Below, one piece after another: positions 25,797-37,429 of a stretch of 64,000 nucleotides of DNA. Under the pieces are notes generated by a model, which saw nothing but the letters and a program-made list of their open reading frames with translations, did not search any database and had not been told where the DNA came from. How positions within the stretch are numbered: position 1 is the stretch's first letter; the number at the start of each line of letters is the position of its first letter. A program made the translations under genes and the position numbers. This DNA is from Vesta saturnalis (taxonomy: Eukaryota; Arthropoda; Insecta; Coleoptera; Lampyridae), in assembly GCA_036346205.1 (NCBI GenBank), contig JARFJB010001945.1, positions 3,412,501-3,476,500 on the forward strand. The letters are read 5' to 3'.

Positions 25797-26875
25797 TCAA
25801 TTTATTAATTTCTTTTACCTTTTTATATTTTTAAATTTCCTTTTCCTTTCTTTCCTCTTTTTTCTCCCTCCCTTCTCTTCTTTCCTCTTTTTTCCCTCCT
25901 TTTCTTCCTTTTTTCCTTTCTCTTTTCCTTCTCTCCCTTCCTCTCCTCTCCCTCCCTTTCTTCTTCCTTTTCCTTTTCCTTCCTTTCTTTTTTCCTCTCC
26001 CTCTTCTTCCTCTCCTCTTCTCCTTCCCTTTCCTCTCCCTCTCCCTCTCCTCTCCCTCTCCTCTCCCTCTCCCTCTTTCCTCTCCCTCTTCTTCTTCTTT
26101 TCCTCTCTTCTTTCCTCTTCTCCCTTTCCCTCTCCTCTCCCTCTCTCCCTCCTCTCCTCTCCTCTCCTCTCCTCTCCTCTTTTCTCCCTCTCCCTTCCCT
26201 CTTCTCCTCTCCTCTCCTCTCCTCTCTTCTCTCTCCCTCTCCTCTTCTCCTCTCCTCTTCCCTCTCCCTCTCCTCTTCTCCTCTCCTCTCTCCTCTTTTC
26301 CCCTCTCCTCTCCTCTCCTCTCCCTCTTTCTCTCCCTCTCCTCTCCCTCTTCCCTCTCCTCTCCTCTCCCTCTCTTTCCCTTTTCCCTCTCCCTCCCTCT
26401 TTTCCCTCTCCCTCTCCTCTTCTCCCTTCTCTCTCCCTCTCCCTCTTCCTTTCCCTCTTCTTTCTCCCTCTCCTTTTTTCCTCTCCTCTCTCCCTCTCCT
26501 CTCCTCTTTCTCCTTCTCCTTCTCCCTCTTCTCTCCTCTTTCTCTCCTCTCCCTCCTTCCCCTTCCTCTCCCTCTCCTCTCTCCCTCTCCTCTCCTTTTT
26601 CCCTTCTCCTTCTCCTCTTCCTCTCCCTCTCCCTTTCCTCTCCTCTCCCTCCTCTCCTTTCCCTCTTCCCCTCCTTCCTCTCCCTTTTTTCCCTCTCCCT
26701 CTCTCCCTCTCCCTCTTTTCTCCCTCTCCCTCCCTTCTCCTCTCCCTCTTTTTTCCTTTTCTTTCTCTTTTTTTTTCCCTCTCCCTCTTTTTCCCTTTAT
26801 TTTCTTTCCCTCTCCTTTTCCCTTTTCTTTTTTCCTCTTTTTCCCTCTCCTCTCTCTCCCTCTTCTCCCTCTTGC
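25797..26875. repeat. 1.1-kb polypyrimidine tract of TCTCC, CCTTTT and CTCTCCC words
   Basis: The + strand has almost only C and T for over 1 kb, as irregular CTCTC, CCCTCTCC and CTTTTCC words. The minus strand is a continuous polypurine run, which produces a 383-codon Arg/Glu/Lys/Gly frame (26966-25815) that is not a believable protein. Such tracts can form intramolecular triplex and, on the GA strand, offer many GAGAG sites. No single period holds for long. Confidence 0.95.
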
Positions 26876-26879
26876 CTAT

Positions 26880-28779
26880 TTCTTGAAGAAGTTGAGTCTT
26901 TTTTAATTCTAAGTACGTATACCAGACACCTAGGATAAATTTGTTTTTTTGGCAATGTTTGACCAATAGCAGCCTTGTGTCAAAATAAGAGCAAAAAAAA
27001 ACGGATGATAGTCCATTTGTTAGTGAAATATTTAATTAATTGGAAATTTCGTAGGAAGTGGTTTTTGGATACTCAATGGAAATGGACCATATTTGCTTAT
27101 TACAAATCGTAAAGGAAAGCATCTCTTTTATTTATAGCAATTATTTCTTCATAAAGCATTATTAATTATTCATTGGAATAAATATTAAACGTACAACTGT
27201 TAACGTTAGAAAACTTATGCTTGTACAATATTTAACGGTCGCAGAAAAACATTTTTTCTTAAAGGCTTACTTGTATAATTAACTTACAGATCTACTAAAA
27301 ATACTAACTATATAATTAAAAAAATTAATAAGGATTGATGGTATTTGAATGAAATATTATTTCAATGGGAATCGATAAAAATAAATTAATAACAAAATAA
27401 TAGTGGTACATCGAATTGTCATAAAGTCATAATAATTCTTTCTTATTTTTGGTGTTTATTTTACACTAGCGCTCCATTGTGCGTTAGAACTCCAGATTTT
27501 AGATCTAAATACCTGATCTCAAGTTTGAGAAATAAATGTACTACTTTCGAGAGAACATTTCAACGTAAATGTATATAAAATTTCAGTTCAATAACAATTT
27601 AGTAAATTTCTGTACCCAGTATTAAATTAAAATCTTAACGCTGATGTTAAACCTTTTTTGTATAAGTAAACCCGACATAATGTTGCCCTGGTCCCTCAAT
27701 AAAAAAATTCTTTTATATTTCATTATTTCCCTACCCTTACAACTTTGAAACTGTTTGGCTTATACATATTTAATACGTTAGGCCTTTTTTCTAGAAAGCT
27801 TTTTTTGTAAGTATATATTTCTGCTTGGTAATGACCTTATCTTTAAAAAATGTACAAAATTAGTATATAGAATTACGTGAATTAGTGTTACGGGAAGCTG
27901 CCAGTTATCCTTTAGCAGTATTAAATTGCTTCCTTTCAAAGCATAGAATGGAAGATCTATTTTTCAAGCGGTAGAAGCAATCTGTATTGTTTGAGAATAG
28001 CAAATACATTACTGAGACATCTAAATATGTGTTGAAAAAGTATCACTAAGCATTTCTACATCAAATGTTAAGAGCGTGAGCCATAGGATATCTTGATTAC
28101 ATTTTAAATATTTATACGGGCTTTAAAGCTTTCCTCGTTGAAAGAGAAGCCGGAGTTTGTAAGTACAGAGCGCATAAACAAACCTAAAGAATATAAACTT
28201 GGAAGATTAATATCGGACGCGCTGCGTACCTATTCCCCTCACATAACATCTTAACCCTCTATTCTGACAATATAATATATTCGTCGTTTTGTAGATTTTA
28301 GGTACGCTCTTTTTTTACACCGAAAGTATGAATACTAGCATGTGTTCCCCATATTTTAAGTTCATACTCATGCGGCATTAATATCAATATTTTTGGCTTT
28401 TTAATTAAAAAAAGATACCAGCATACTTCATCCTTGTATCATATCAACAATGTGATGATGGATGAATATAAATTTTTAAAGCATCTTGGGATTTTACAAG
28501 TTTGAAATTATGTATTTGCTTATTAATTTGTTTTAACGCAAATGAATGTAGTGTTAGTAGACTAAGCGTTAAACTTGACTGCATTTAAATTTTAAATATT
28601 GGTTTTAATGTTTGTTATAATTTATTTATCCGTTCCACAACGGATATTATTATAAAGCAAAATATTGCTGAACACATAACTCAGGCAAAGTTTACTGAGG
28701 ATCAGACTTAACATTTCATTGAAATTTTTTTAATTAATTCATGATGTATGACACGTATGATAGGTATTTTGAGAAACGT
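26880..28779. other. Intergenic, no gene seen
   Basis: AT-rich with no recognisable frame, repeat edge or RNA gene. Confidence 0.5.
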
Positions 28780-29795
28780 GTAAAATTAAATATCTGGTGC
28801 GGAACAACATACGATCTTCTAACCTACAAAATGGAAATTAAAAGAAATGAAATAATTTTAATAATAATTTTGTAATAATGTAGTTATTGAGGTACCTTAG
28901 ACCATTGTTTTCGGTGGCAGAAATCAAATATCATTCAAAAGTGGGCTAAAGTAATCTCTAGTGAGCAAGTTTGAGAGCTGTCAGTTGTAATTACGATTAA
29001 TTTTTATTAATTTTGTGCAAATCAATGAAACATTTGAAAAAAAGAATGAATTGTTTATTTCATAACTATAACAGCCGTTGGTTAAGTACGAAAAGTGATA
29101 CATACGACGCAACAATCTTTACAGGCGAATATTAGTCATTTGTTAGAGCGACATTAATTCACTCGCGAATAAAGATGCTTTCGCTCACTTATAATATAAT
29201 ATACGATTTTTGGATAATTATGCACTGTAAAAACAATAATCCATGTCAGACGGACGATTAAACCCTCATGTCAGATAGACGTTAATAGACGTATAGATTT
29301 TAACTTAAAAAAAATTCCAAAGCTGCCCGCTTCTATAAAACACCGACAATACAATTTTAACATTTTCGCAACTATTTAATTATCTCTTTGGCTTAGTGCG
29401 CTTTATATTAAAAACTTCACAAAGAAAACTAGATTATAATATATTAGCAACTAAGGTAAAAAAAATTTTAAGAAAACAAGTATTTTACAGTATTGCAAAA
29501 TTTGAGAACTGTAGTATTAATATAAATTAGATACCTATGTGTGACTCCCGTTTATGTGTCTTTTGTTAAACACAATTGCAGCAATAAACATTATTATGTT
29601 ATTATTACAGCTCTTTCAGAAATAATTGATTAAACCAAAACTCTACCTAATAATACCCTGCACTACCGCCGCTGAATTCCGCCAAAAATCTCGCCAGCTC
29701 CAAGTGAATCTAAAACAAACTTAAATATGTAATTTGAAGTACGTGCGTGTTGTCGTTATGGAATTATATTGATACCAGCATAATCACACAGACAC
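28780..29795 (+). repeat. Dispersed repeat family A, copy 1
   Basis: Similarity to copies 2 and 3 starts with ATATCTGGTGCGGAACAACA and ACAAAATGGAAATTAAAAG (28788-28860). It breaks for about 315 bp (28895-29210) and resumes with GGATAATTATGCACTGTAAA, CATGTCAGACGGACG, ATTCCAAAGCTGCCCGCTTC (29212-29335) and GTACGTGCGTGTTGTCGTTA (29738-29758). It then runs straight into the CA array. There is no coding sequence or terminal inverted repeat, and the class is unknown. The 315-bp gap may be an insertion or a lineage-specific part. Confidence 0.75.
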
Positions 29796-29803
29796 ACACC
29801 CCA

Positions 29804-29846
<43 letters not shown>

Positions 29847-31476
29847 CACAACACACACACACACACACACACACACTCAACACACACACACACACACTCA
29901 ACACACACACAAACACAAACACAAACACACAAACACACAACACAAACCACACAAACACACACCAAACAAACACAAAACACACAAAACACAAACACACAAA
30001 ACACACAAACAAAACACAAAACCAAAACACACAAACACACAAAACACAAACACAAACACAACACACACAACACAAACACACAACACACAAACAACACAAA
30101 CACAAAACACAAACAACACAACAACACAACACAAACACACAAACACACAAACACTACAACAACCACAAACACCAACAACACACACATACCAAAACACAAA
30201 ACCACAAAACACACAACCACAACACACCAACACAAACACAACAAACAACAAACACAAACCACAAACACAAACACACAAACACTACCAAACACAACACGAC
30301 ACAAAACCAACACACACAACACACACAAGACACACAAACAAACAGCCCGACACACACAACAAGACCACAGACACACAAAACTGAAGCAAAAAACAACATA
30401 CAAACAGAACGACAAACACAAACCACACAGGCACAAGACAACACACAGCACACAACACACAGACGAAACACAACAAACACCCAAACACACAAGGCACAAC
30501 ACAACCACACCAACGCAAGACACACACACAACTGCACACACACAACAAACAAACAACAACACAACACACAAACCACAAAACGCACAACAAAACACAAACA
30601 CAAACAAACCAAACACAAACACAAACAAACACATAACAGCATCAAACACAAATCACCAAACCCACAACCACAACACACAAACACACCATCAAAACACACA
30701 CACTGACACACACACACACACAACAAACACTGACACACAACAACAGACAACACAACACTGGGCACAAACCAAGGCACCACTAAACACACAAGACACAGAC
30801 ACAACCACAAACAACAAGACCACAACACACAACACAGACACTACAACAACAGAAGCCACAAGCACAACACTAGCCCAACGCAACAAAAACACAGGCACAT
30901 AAACCTACACAACCAACAACACAGACACCAGACACAAGACACAACCACAACCCAGACCACAGACACCAACAGACACAGACCACAGACACAAGACGACACA
31001 CAGACAGCATACACCACAACACTGGCACAAAGCACCAGCAACAACAAACGCAAACACACACAAACACACGGACACGACACACCACAACCACCAGACACAC
31101 AAACACAAACAAAAACAACAACACAACAACAACAACACACCACTACACAAACCAACAAACACAAACACAACAAACAAACACCAAACCACACAACACCACA
31201 ACCACATACAACAACAAAACAAACACACCGCAACACACCACTGGCACACACAAACACACAAACACAACAACACACAAACACAAACACAACACAAAACACA
31301 ACACAACACACCACACAAACACACAAACACACACACACACAACACAAACACACAAACATCACAAAACCACAAAAACACACACACACACAACACACACAAA
31401 CACACAACACAACACACAACACACAAAAACAACAACACACAACACCACAACAAACACAAACACACACACACACACA

Positions 31477-31556
<80 letters not shown>
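29795..31556. repeat. 1.76-kb A/C-only array attached to family A copy 1
   Basis: The + strand consists nearly only of A and C as CA, CAA and CAAA words with no fixed period. It is pure (CA)n at both ends (29811-29880 and about 31460-31556) and irregular CAAACAC text between. G and T are rare and isolated. The open frames in it are artefacts. Confidence 0.95.
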
Positions 31557-31564
<8 letters not shown>

Positions 31565-32900
31565 AAACTTGGGAAAAACGTTGTAAAATTAGCTCATACA
31601 TCGATACAGCGATAGTAAAGAAAGTCGATAGTATAACCTACACATAGGCGTATGTTGGTTGGAATTTATAAATTCGCTTTACTTGACTGCTTGTTTCTAT
31701 TTTGGGTATTTACCTTGTAAAATTAAATTCCATTTGCCACACTGGATATCAATTTTCATAGTATTTTGAATATAGTCTGGTAGTATTGTTCTTTATCTCG
31801 ATTCAAATATAAGCTGGTGAAAACTTATTTAGTATGAAATCATAGACAAAGGCGTGAATATGTTTAAATAAACCAAAAAAATTAAAGTTTACTGTACTGT
31901 AGTAAATATAAAATAGCACTACACTACATAATCCTGATAACCTATTTTCCAATTAATCATTGTCAGAAATTTTACTATGACATCTCCAAAGTGAACGGTA
32001 GACAAAATACTATAGACGTCACACCTGGCAACACATTTTCACCCTACTGACAAACATATGACAAATTTCATTGTTACCTTTCGCCGTAGAGAGTGTTCTG
32101 ATTTGTCATCTTTAAGGCAGTTTAACAATATTTAATTTTTAATGACCTAGTTATTCTTTATTAAAATTTAATTTTATAGTTGGCTTTATACGTTTCTCAA
32201 TCTGTTGTATTAATAGCAGGCTTATGTTTATGTTTTAATTTTTCAAATTTGACAAAATTCTTTACAACATCTTGAACAATTTTTAACAAATATTACTACT
32301 GACGAAGATATCTGTAAGTGTTATCGAAACGTTTAGATTGTAGAATTCAAAATACACCATTAAATATACCCAAAAAAAGATAATTATTTTAATAAACTAT
32401 CCAGTTTTGAGTATCGCAACAGTTACAATATGTTAATGATGTGTTATTCGATATAAACATTTTGCATCTACATAATAATGTGCTAGTTTATTGCATAAAT
32501 TTCCATGACGCTAAGTCATCTTTGAAATACACCTTGACAAACTGTGAATGTGCACTTTAGTCACGGATCTAGTTTTTTAATCGCTGTCAAGGTAGTTGTA
32601 ATTGTCACTTGACATCAATCTGCCGGAATAACCCGACGCGGTGTGACAGTTGACAAGTAGTTTTGTTTTTGTGCTAAAAATAGTGTCCTTCTTCTGAAAA
32701 GTGAACCTAAACAATAGTGGAAGTGAGAAGGATGTTTGCATTGGTACTCCACCTGAAATTACTGAAGCAGGGCCTCGACAACTGCTAGTTTGCTGCCGTA
32801 GAAGTCAAAAAGTCAATACGAACGTGCATATAAACTTTTCCAAGTTGGGTGTCTAGAAAACCTCTTTGTGGAAAGAAAGAAAAAGGCAACGTATTTCATT
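31557..32900. other. Intergenic, no gene seen
   Basis: AT-rich sequence between the array and the SINE, with no recognised element. Confidence 0.5.
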
Positions 32901-32904
32901 CCCT

Positions 32905-33254
32905 CCCCAAGGGGGAGGGCGGGCTGCTCGAGCTTCCCGAGCTCCTTCAGCCACAATCATGGATTCCCAGCATACATACATACATTACGTATATATGCAT
33001 GGTGGGATTAAGAATAGGTGTGGTCAGGATAGGATCGGAAGGAACGGAGTTAGGGTTCTGAGGGGGAAATACTACCCCAGCATTCGCCTGAGTAGCCGCA
33101 CATGGTGTGCATATACGCAGTGACCATGCCGCTACATGTGTATGAGAATAACCCCCTGAAAAAACCTCATACAAGGTAGACGGTAATGGGAATCGAACCC
33201 ATTACCTCCCGAATGCTAAGCAGGTCGTGTCACTACTACACTACCAGCTCGGTA
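32905..33254 (-). repeat. SINE with a tRNA-Ala(AGC)-like head
   Basis: On the minus strand from 33254 the sequence reads as a tRNA-like head: GAGCTGGTAGTGTAGTAGTG (A box), TGCTTAGCAT (anticodon-loop region like tRNA-Ala AGC) and GGTTCGATTCC (B box) with a TAATGGG/CCCATTA stem, ending about 33182. A GC-richer body follows, with GGGGTAGTATTTCCCCC, an ATGTATGTATG run, and GCTCGGGAAGCTCGAGC near 32925-32941. The 3-prime limit is uncertain. It is too diverged in the arms and too long to be an ordinary tRNA gene. Confidence 0.8.
33182..33254 (-). promoter_or_regulatory. Internal Pol III A and B boxes of the SINE head
   Basis: GGTAGTGTAGTAGTG resembles the A box and GGTTCGATTCC is a perfect B-box form, spaced about 30 bp apart as in tRNA genes. 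Confidence 0.7.
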
Positions 33255-33257
33255 CCT

Positions 33258-35510
33258 GTTTCTGGGAAATTTATTCAATGCTGCGGATGACACTTAATTT
33301 AAAAAACAATGTTGATATAACCCTGACTCTGCACCGATTTTGGTGCGGATCTTACAGCTTTAAAACGCCATGTAGTATGACGATCAACAATAAAACAAGA
33401 CAGTTAATCAAATTCGGATACTGTTCAAAAGAATGCTGAGACCATTGATATTGCAATTTTGGGAAGTTCAAGCTTTAATTTTGGACAAAATGAAAGTGGA
33501 ACAAGGAAAAGCTTCTATTTAAATTAAATAAACGAAACACAGTTTGATGGTGAGGTTTTAAGAAAATTCAATTGCCAAAATGTGACTAAATATATCTTTA
33601 CCTAAATAGAACTTTTTAATAATTTTGTACTGTTACCATGTTTTTTAATATGACCTGAGACAATAAACTAATTTATAAATTTTAGTATTTTTGTAATGGT
33701 CGTGGAAAAATTATAGTATGCATATTATTAATGACAGCTGACTTGTAAAATTTTTATAAATTAGAGTCTCGTATTACGACAGACATGTTAGTGACCGATT
33801 TCAGTGTGTTTCTGCACCATCTTATTGCAATATTCTTTTCTCTTCATTGATAACAATACCTCTTGCTAAATGGCATGCTTCACCGCATAGAAAATAGAGA
33901 TAAAATCACCACATTATATGCCTGAGGTAGTAATAGATGTATCCTTCTAAAATTTAAATTAATTAAAATTCATTAAGATTATTAGGGTTAAATACGTTTT
34001 CATTGTATTTCGTTTTTAGTTTGAATCGTACACATTATTTTGCGATAATTTCAACATTTTAGTTGATATGTAAAAATTAACCAATGCGAGTGAACAATAT
34101 CATTACAGCACTTTTGTTTATTAAATTAGCGCGAAAGAAGTGTTTTTAAACAATGTTGACTGTTCGTACTTTTATATCCAAACACGGTGCTTAATCTCAG
34201 TTACTTATTTGTTTCGTTAAGAGTATTGTGTTACTAAGGCAATGGTAATTCACAAGGCAATACTAAAATGCACTGGAACGTATGGGATTTAATTAGAAAT
34301 CAGACAATTTGGAATAAACTGCATCATAGATTTAATAACATTTGAATAGTTTTTCTTCTTCAAATAAAATAATGTACAATCATTGTACTACGCAAATAAG
34401 AAGAACACAAATAAAACGTATGGAAAACATTTTTCTTATTTTAAAAATATTTTAGGCTAGAAACACTTTCCCGAAATTAATCATTTGGAGTATAAAGTTG
34501 AAATGGAATGAAACGGGAGGGTTGTATAAAAGTACAAGAGTGGCACCCAATAAATATATGTACTCCTGACATTGCAGTGAATTTTGAATACGTTTTTAGT
34601 TTTTTCTCATTTGAACGAAAATAAAATGAAAGTTCATACAATAGTTTTCCAAGCATAAAGCTGATTAAATAGATGTGTAGTGTATTAATATATATCATTT
34701 ACCTAATTTACCTTAAATTAAAATTTTAAACCAGATCCATAATGAGTGCATGTAGTAAACTACTTCTTTATGAATAATTTTTACCTCACTTTAGAAATAG
34801 TAAATTTAGAATCTTCAGTAAATGAGGAAGTCAGTTGACCTGTTTGCTACAAGTTAAATATAGCCAATGTGTTACAGATTAAGGAGTGTAGGAACTCTGG
34901 CGACAGTCGCGACCCAACCCTAAATTCAATTGCAATTGATGATTCATATAATGTTAAGTTTGATTACTAAATTAATATTAAATATTATTTAAAAGGCATT
35001 TGTTAAATTGTTGATTAATGCAGTTTCATTTGCTTAAAATTCAATTGAGGACGTTGTCATTACGAACTTTCATTCAAAACTGGAGGTTTCAAATGTAAGC
35101 CCATTCAATTTAAAGATCATAGATAGGTGAGAGCTTTAAAGAAGATTTTTTATCCAAAGTACTTTACAGCTGTACCTTAAATTTGTAAGTTTAATGAATG
35201 TAATCACATATATTTTACTGAAGCTGATTCTGAAAATAGTATTGAAAATTATTACAGCACTATGAGGTGTTCTTTAGAGACGGTTTCTGAGCTTAAATGT
35301 AGGCTAGGCAATAGAAAACCACCACGAGAATTTTTTTCTAATTTAAATTTAAAGTTGATGGCGCTTTACAATTTTTTTTAATACATTCCTCATTTATACA
35401 TTAAATTTCCAAATGCAGATATTTCAAATTGTATTATTTTTGGACACTGTGTTAAGATAAATCAGTGCCTCCAAAAGATGCATCATAAGATTTCTAATTC
35501 GTGCAGTAAC
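33258..35510. other. Intergenic, no gene seen
   Basis: AT-rich with short frames only. No repeat edge was recognised. Confidence 0.5.
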
Positions 35511-35512
35511 TA

Positions 35513-36792
35513 CAGTGCGACCAGTAAAGTCTGCATCATATGGAATTTTTTCTATTAATAGCTTTATTCGAAATTGAACTTTGGCTTAAATTTCTGTTTC
35601 GATCGAGATGAAAATTAACCAAAAAAATAATAGTCACGTGATTTGAATTATCTGTCAATTTTTCAAAACAAATTCAAAAGTGGGCTTATTTCTCAAAATA
35701 ACGAAAAACGTTATTAGAAAAAGTTTTTCTAAATGCAATTTTTAGCCCATATGCAAAATTCCAGCTGTATAAGATAATTTTTATTTTTTGTCTATTTTTT
35801 GTAAATTGCACCACTGTTGTAAAATACGACTCAACGCAACCTACAAAAAACTCCTCAGTTGGCAATGCTTTATTCCAGACATATTTTGTTTAAAGTAGTG
35901 CCATATTAATTGTAATGTTTTCCTGCAACATCCAAACAGGGCGGTTAAAGTTTGGTCACATGCGATGCCACGTTTATTTGTTTGTGACCCTGTACAAGGT
36001 AACTTCATAAAATAACTATTTTTGAAAACGTAGTTTGTGTCTAAAAGTAATACACATTAATATTAAGAAAACAGTTTGATTGGAAAGGTCAAATTTTTGT
36101 AATAAAAAATTATAATATAAAAATTCCACGTTTTTAATTAATAACAATTTTTGGTATTTGAATATTAAATTAAAAACAATTCAAAAACTTAAAATTCAAA
36201 ATTACATTTCTATGTGCCTTCCGTTGCGTTCAATACAAAAACAATTGTTTTTCTTCACACATCTTTAATGGAGTTTCTGATACTAAGGGGCCTTATTTTT
36301 AAAATATAATTTCAAATCGTCATATAATGATTTTTTTATTAGAAAATTTCACTCTTTTCAATTAAACTATTTTCTCAATATTAACGTGTATTAACAAGAC
36401 ACAAACGTTTTCAACAATAGTTTTTGTTAGTTAGTATTATGAAGTTACCTTATACAAGGTCAGAAACAAACTTTTCATCACATGTGACCAAATTTTAATA
36501 GTTCTATTTGGATTTAGTAGAAAAACACATTTAGTATGACATTACTTTAAAAAAAATATGTCTGGAATAAAGCGTTGTCAAAACTAAGAAAAAATATAAA
36601 TTTATTTTGAGAACTAACCCCACCTTTGATTTTTTTTTAAAGAAATTAAAATTTGACATAATGCGAATCACGTAACTATTATTTTGTTGTTTAATTTTTA
36701 TCTCTGTCGAAGCAGAAGTAGATACCAAAGTCAAATTTCGAATAAAGCTATTCAAAATATCCTATATGATGCGTACTTTGTAGGTCACACTG
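35513..36792. mobile_element. 1.28-kb foldback element flanked by TA
   Basis: The ends are CAGTGCGACC at 35513 and its inverted partner GGTCACACTG ending at 36792, each next to TA (35511-35512 and 36793-36794). The left arm (35513-36115) and right arm (about 36325-36792) are inverted copies along nearly their whole length. Matching blocks include GCATCATAT, ATAGCTTTATTCGAAATT, AATAATAGTCACGTGATT, GCTTTATTCCAGACATATT and AAGGTAACTTCATAA. The left arm carries an extra stretch of about 130 bp near 35690-35830. There is no transposase. The TA target and CAGTG ends suggest a Tc1/mariner-driven MITE. Confidence 0.88.
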
Positions 36793-36832
36793 TATTTCAG
36801 TTTTAGGACGAATTTTAATTTTCAAGAAAATG

Positions 36833-37260
36833 AAATCAACTACTAATAATAAAAATATCTGTTGTGAAACAACACGCGACGTTCCAACCTACAAAGTGGA
36901 AGTTAAAAGAATTGAAATAATTTTAAAAATAATTTGTTTAGGACAATTGTGCTACCTCTTTTTTAATACGTTCATTTCATAGGCAACACTGTAAAAACAA
37001 AAATAATCTATGTCAGATGGACGTTTAAAACGTCATATAAGATAGATGTTAATAAACATCTATCAATAAACAAATTCCAAAGCCGCCCGTTTTTGATTAA
37101 TTTTTTGACTTCGTTTGCTTGATATCAATAAAGTTATGTAAAATCAAATTTTCTTTAAAAAGCATGTCTACACATTTTCTTATAAAATTAATCGTTATTT
37201 AGATATTGAAAAAATTTAAAATTTAAATTCTACCTTAGAAATTTTTTGCCGCTAAATCTG
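36833..37260 (+). repeat. Dispersed repeat family A, copy 2 (no CA array)
   Basis: It has the family blocks in the same order: ATATCTGTTGTGAAACAACA, ACAAAGTGGAAGTTAAAAG, AACACTGTAAAAACAAAAAT, ATGTCAGATGGACGTTTAAAA, ATTCCAAAGCCGCCCG and TTGCCGCTAAATC. It stops before the part that leads into CA arrays in copies 1 and 3. Confidence 0.75.
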
Positions 37261-37429
37261 ATGAGCTTCAGGGACAAATGGAAACAAGCTTAAATTTGAA
37301 TTATGTTTAAATAAGGAGTTACTTATTCCAAAAGTTATTTTTGTAATTAACACGTCATTTTTAACAGTTGAAGTACAACAAAACTAAAATTATGACGCAA
37401 GAAATTAAGATGGTATATTTGTAAAATTG
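37261..37429. other. Spacer between family A copy 2 and the LINE relic
   Basis: Short AT-rich stretch that may be decayed 5-prime sequence of the LINE. Confidence 0.4.

Noticed and set aside
25815..26966. A 383-codon Arg/Glu/Gly/Lys frame on the minus strand
   Set aside because: It is the purine strand of the CT-rich tract. A stop codon needs a T on the purine strand, so a tract without T stays open by composition alone.
29747..31557. Long Thr/His/Asn and Cys/Val frames
   Set aside because: They are A/C-only or G/T-only sequence in which stop codons are rare.
33182..33254. A functional tRNA-Ala gene
   Set aside because: The arms do not pair as a standard acceptor stem and the sequence continues into a GC-rich SINE body.
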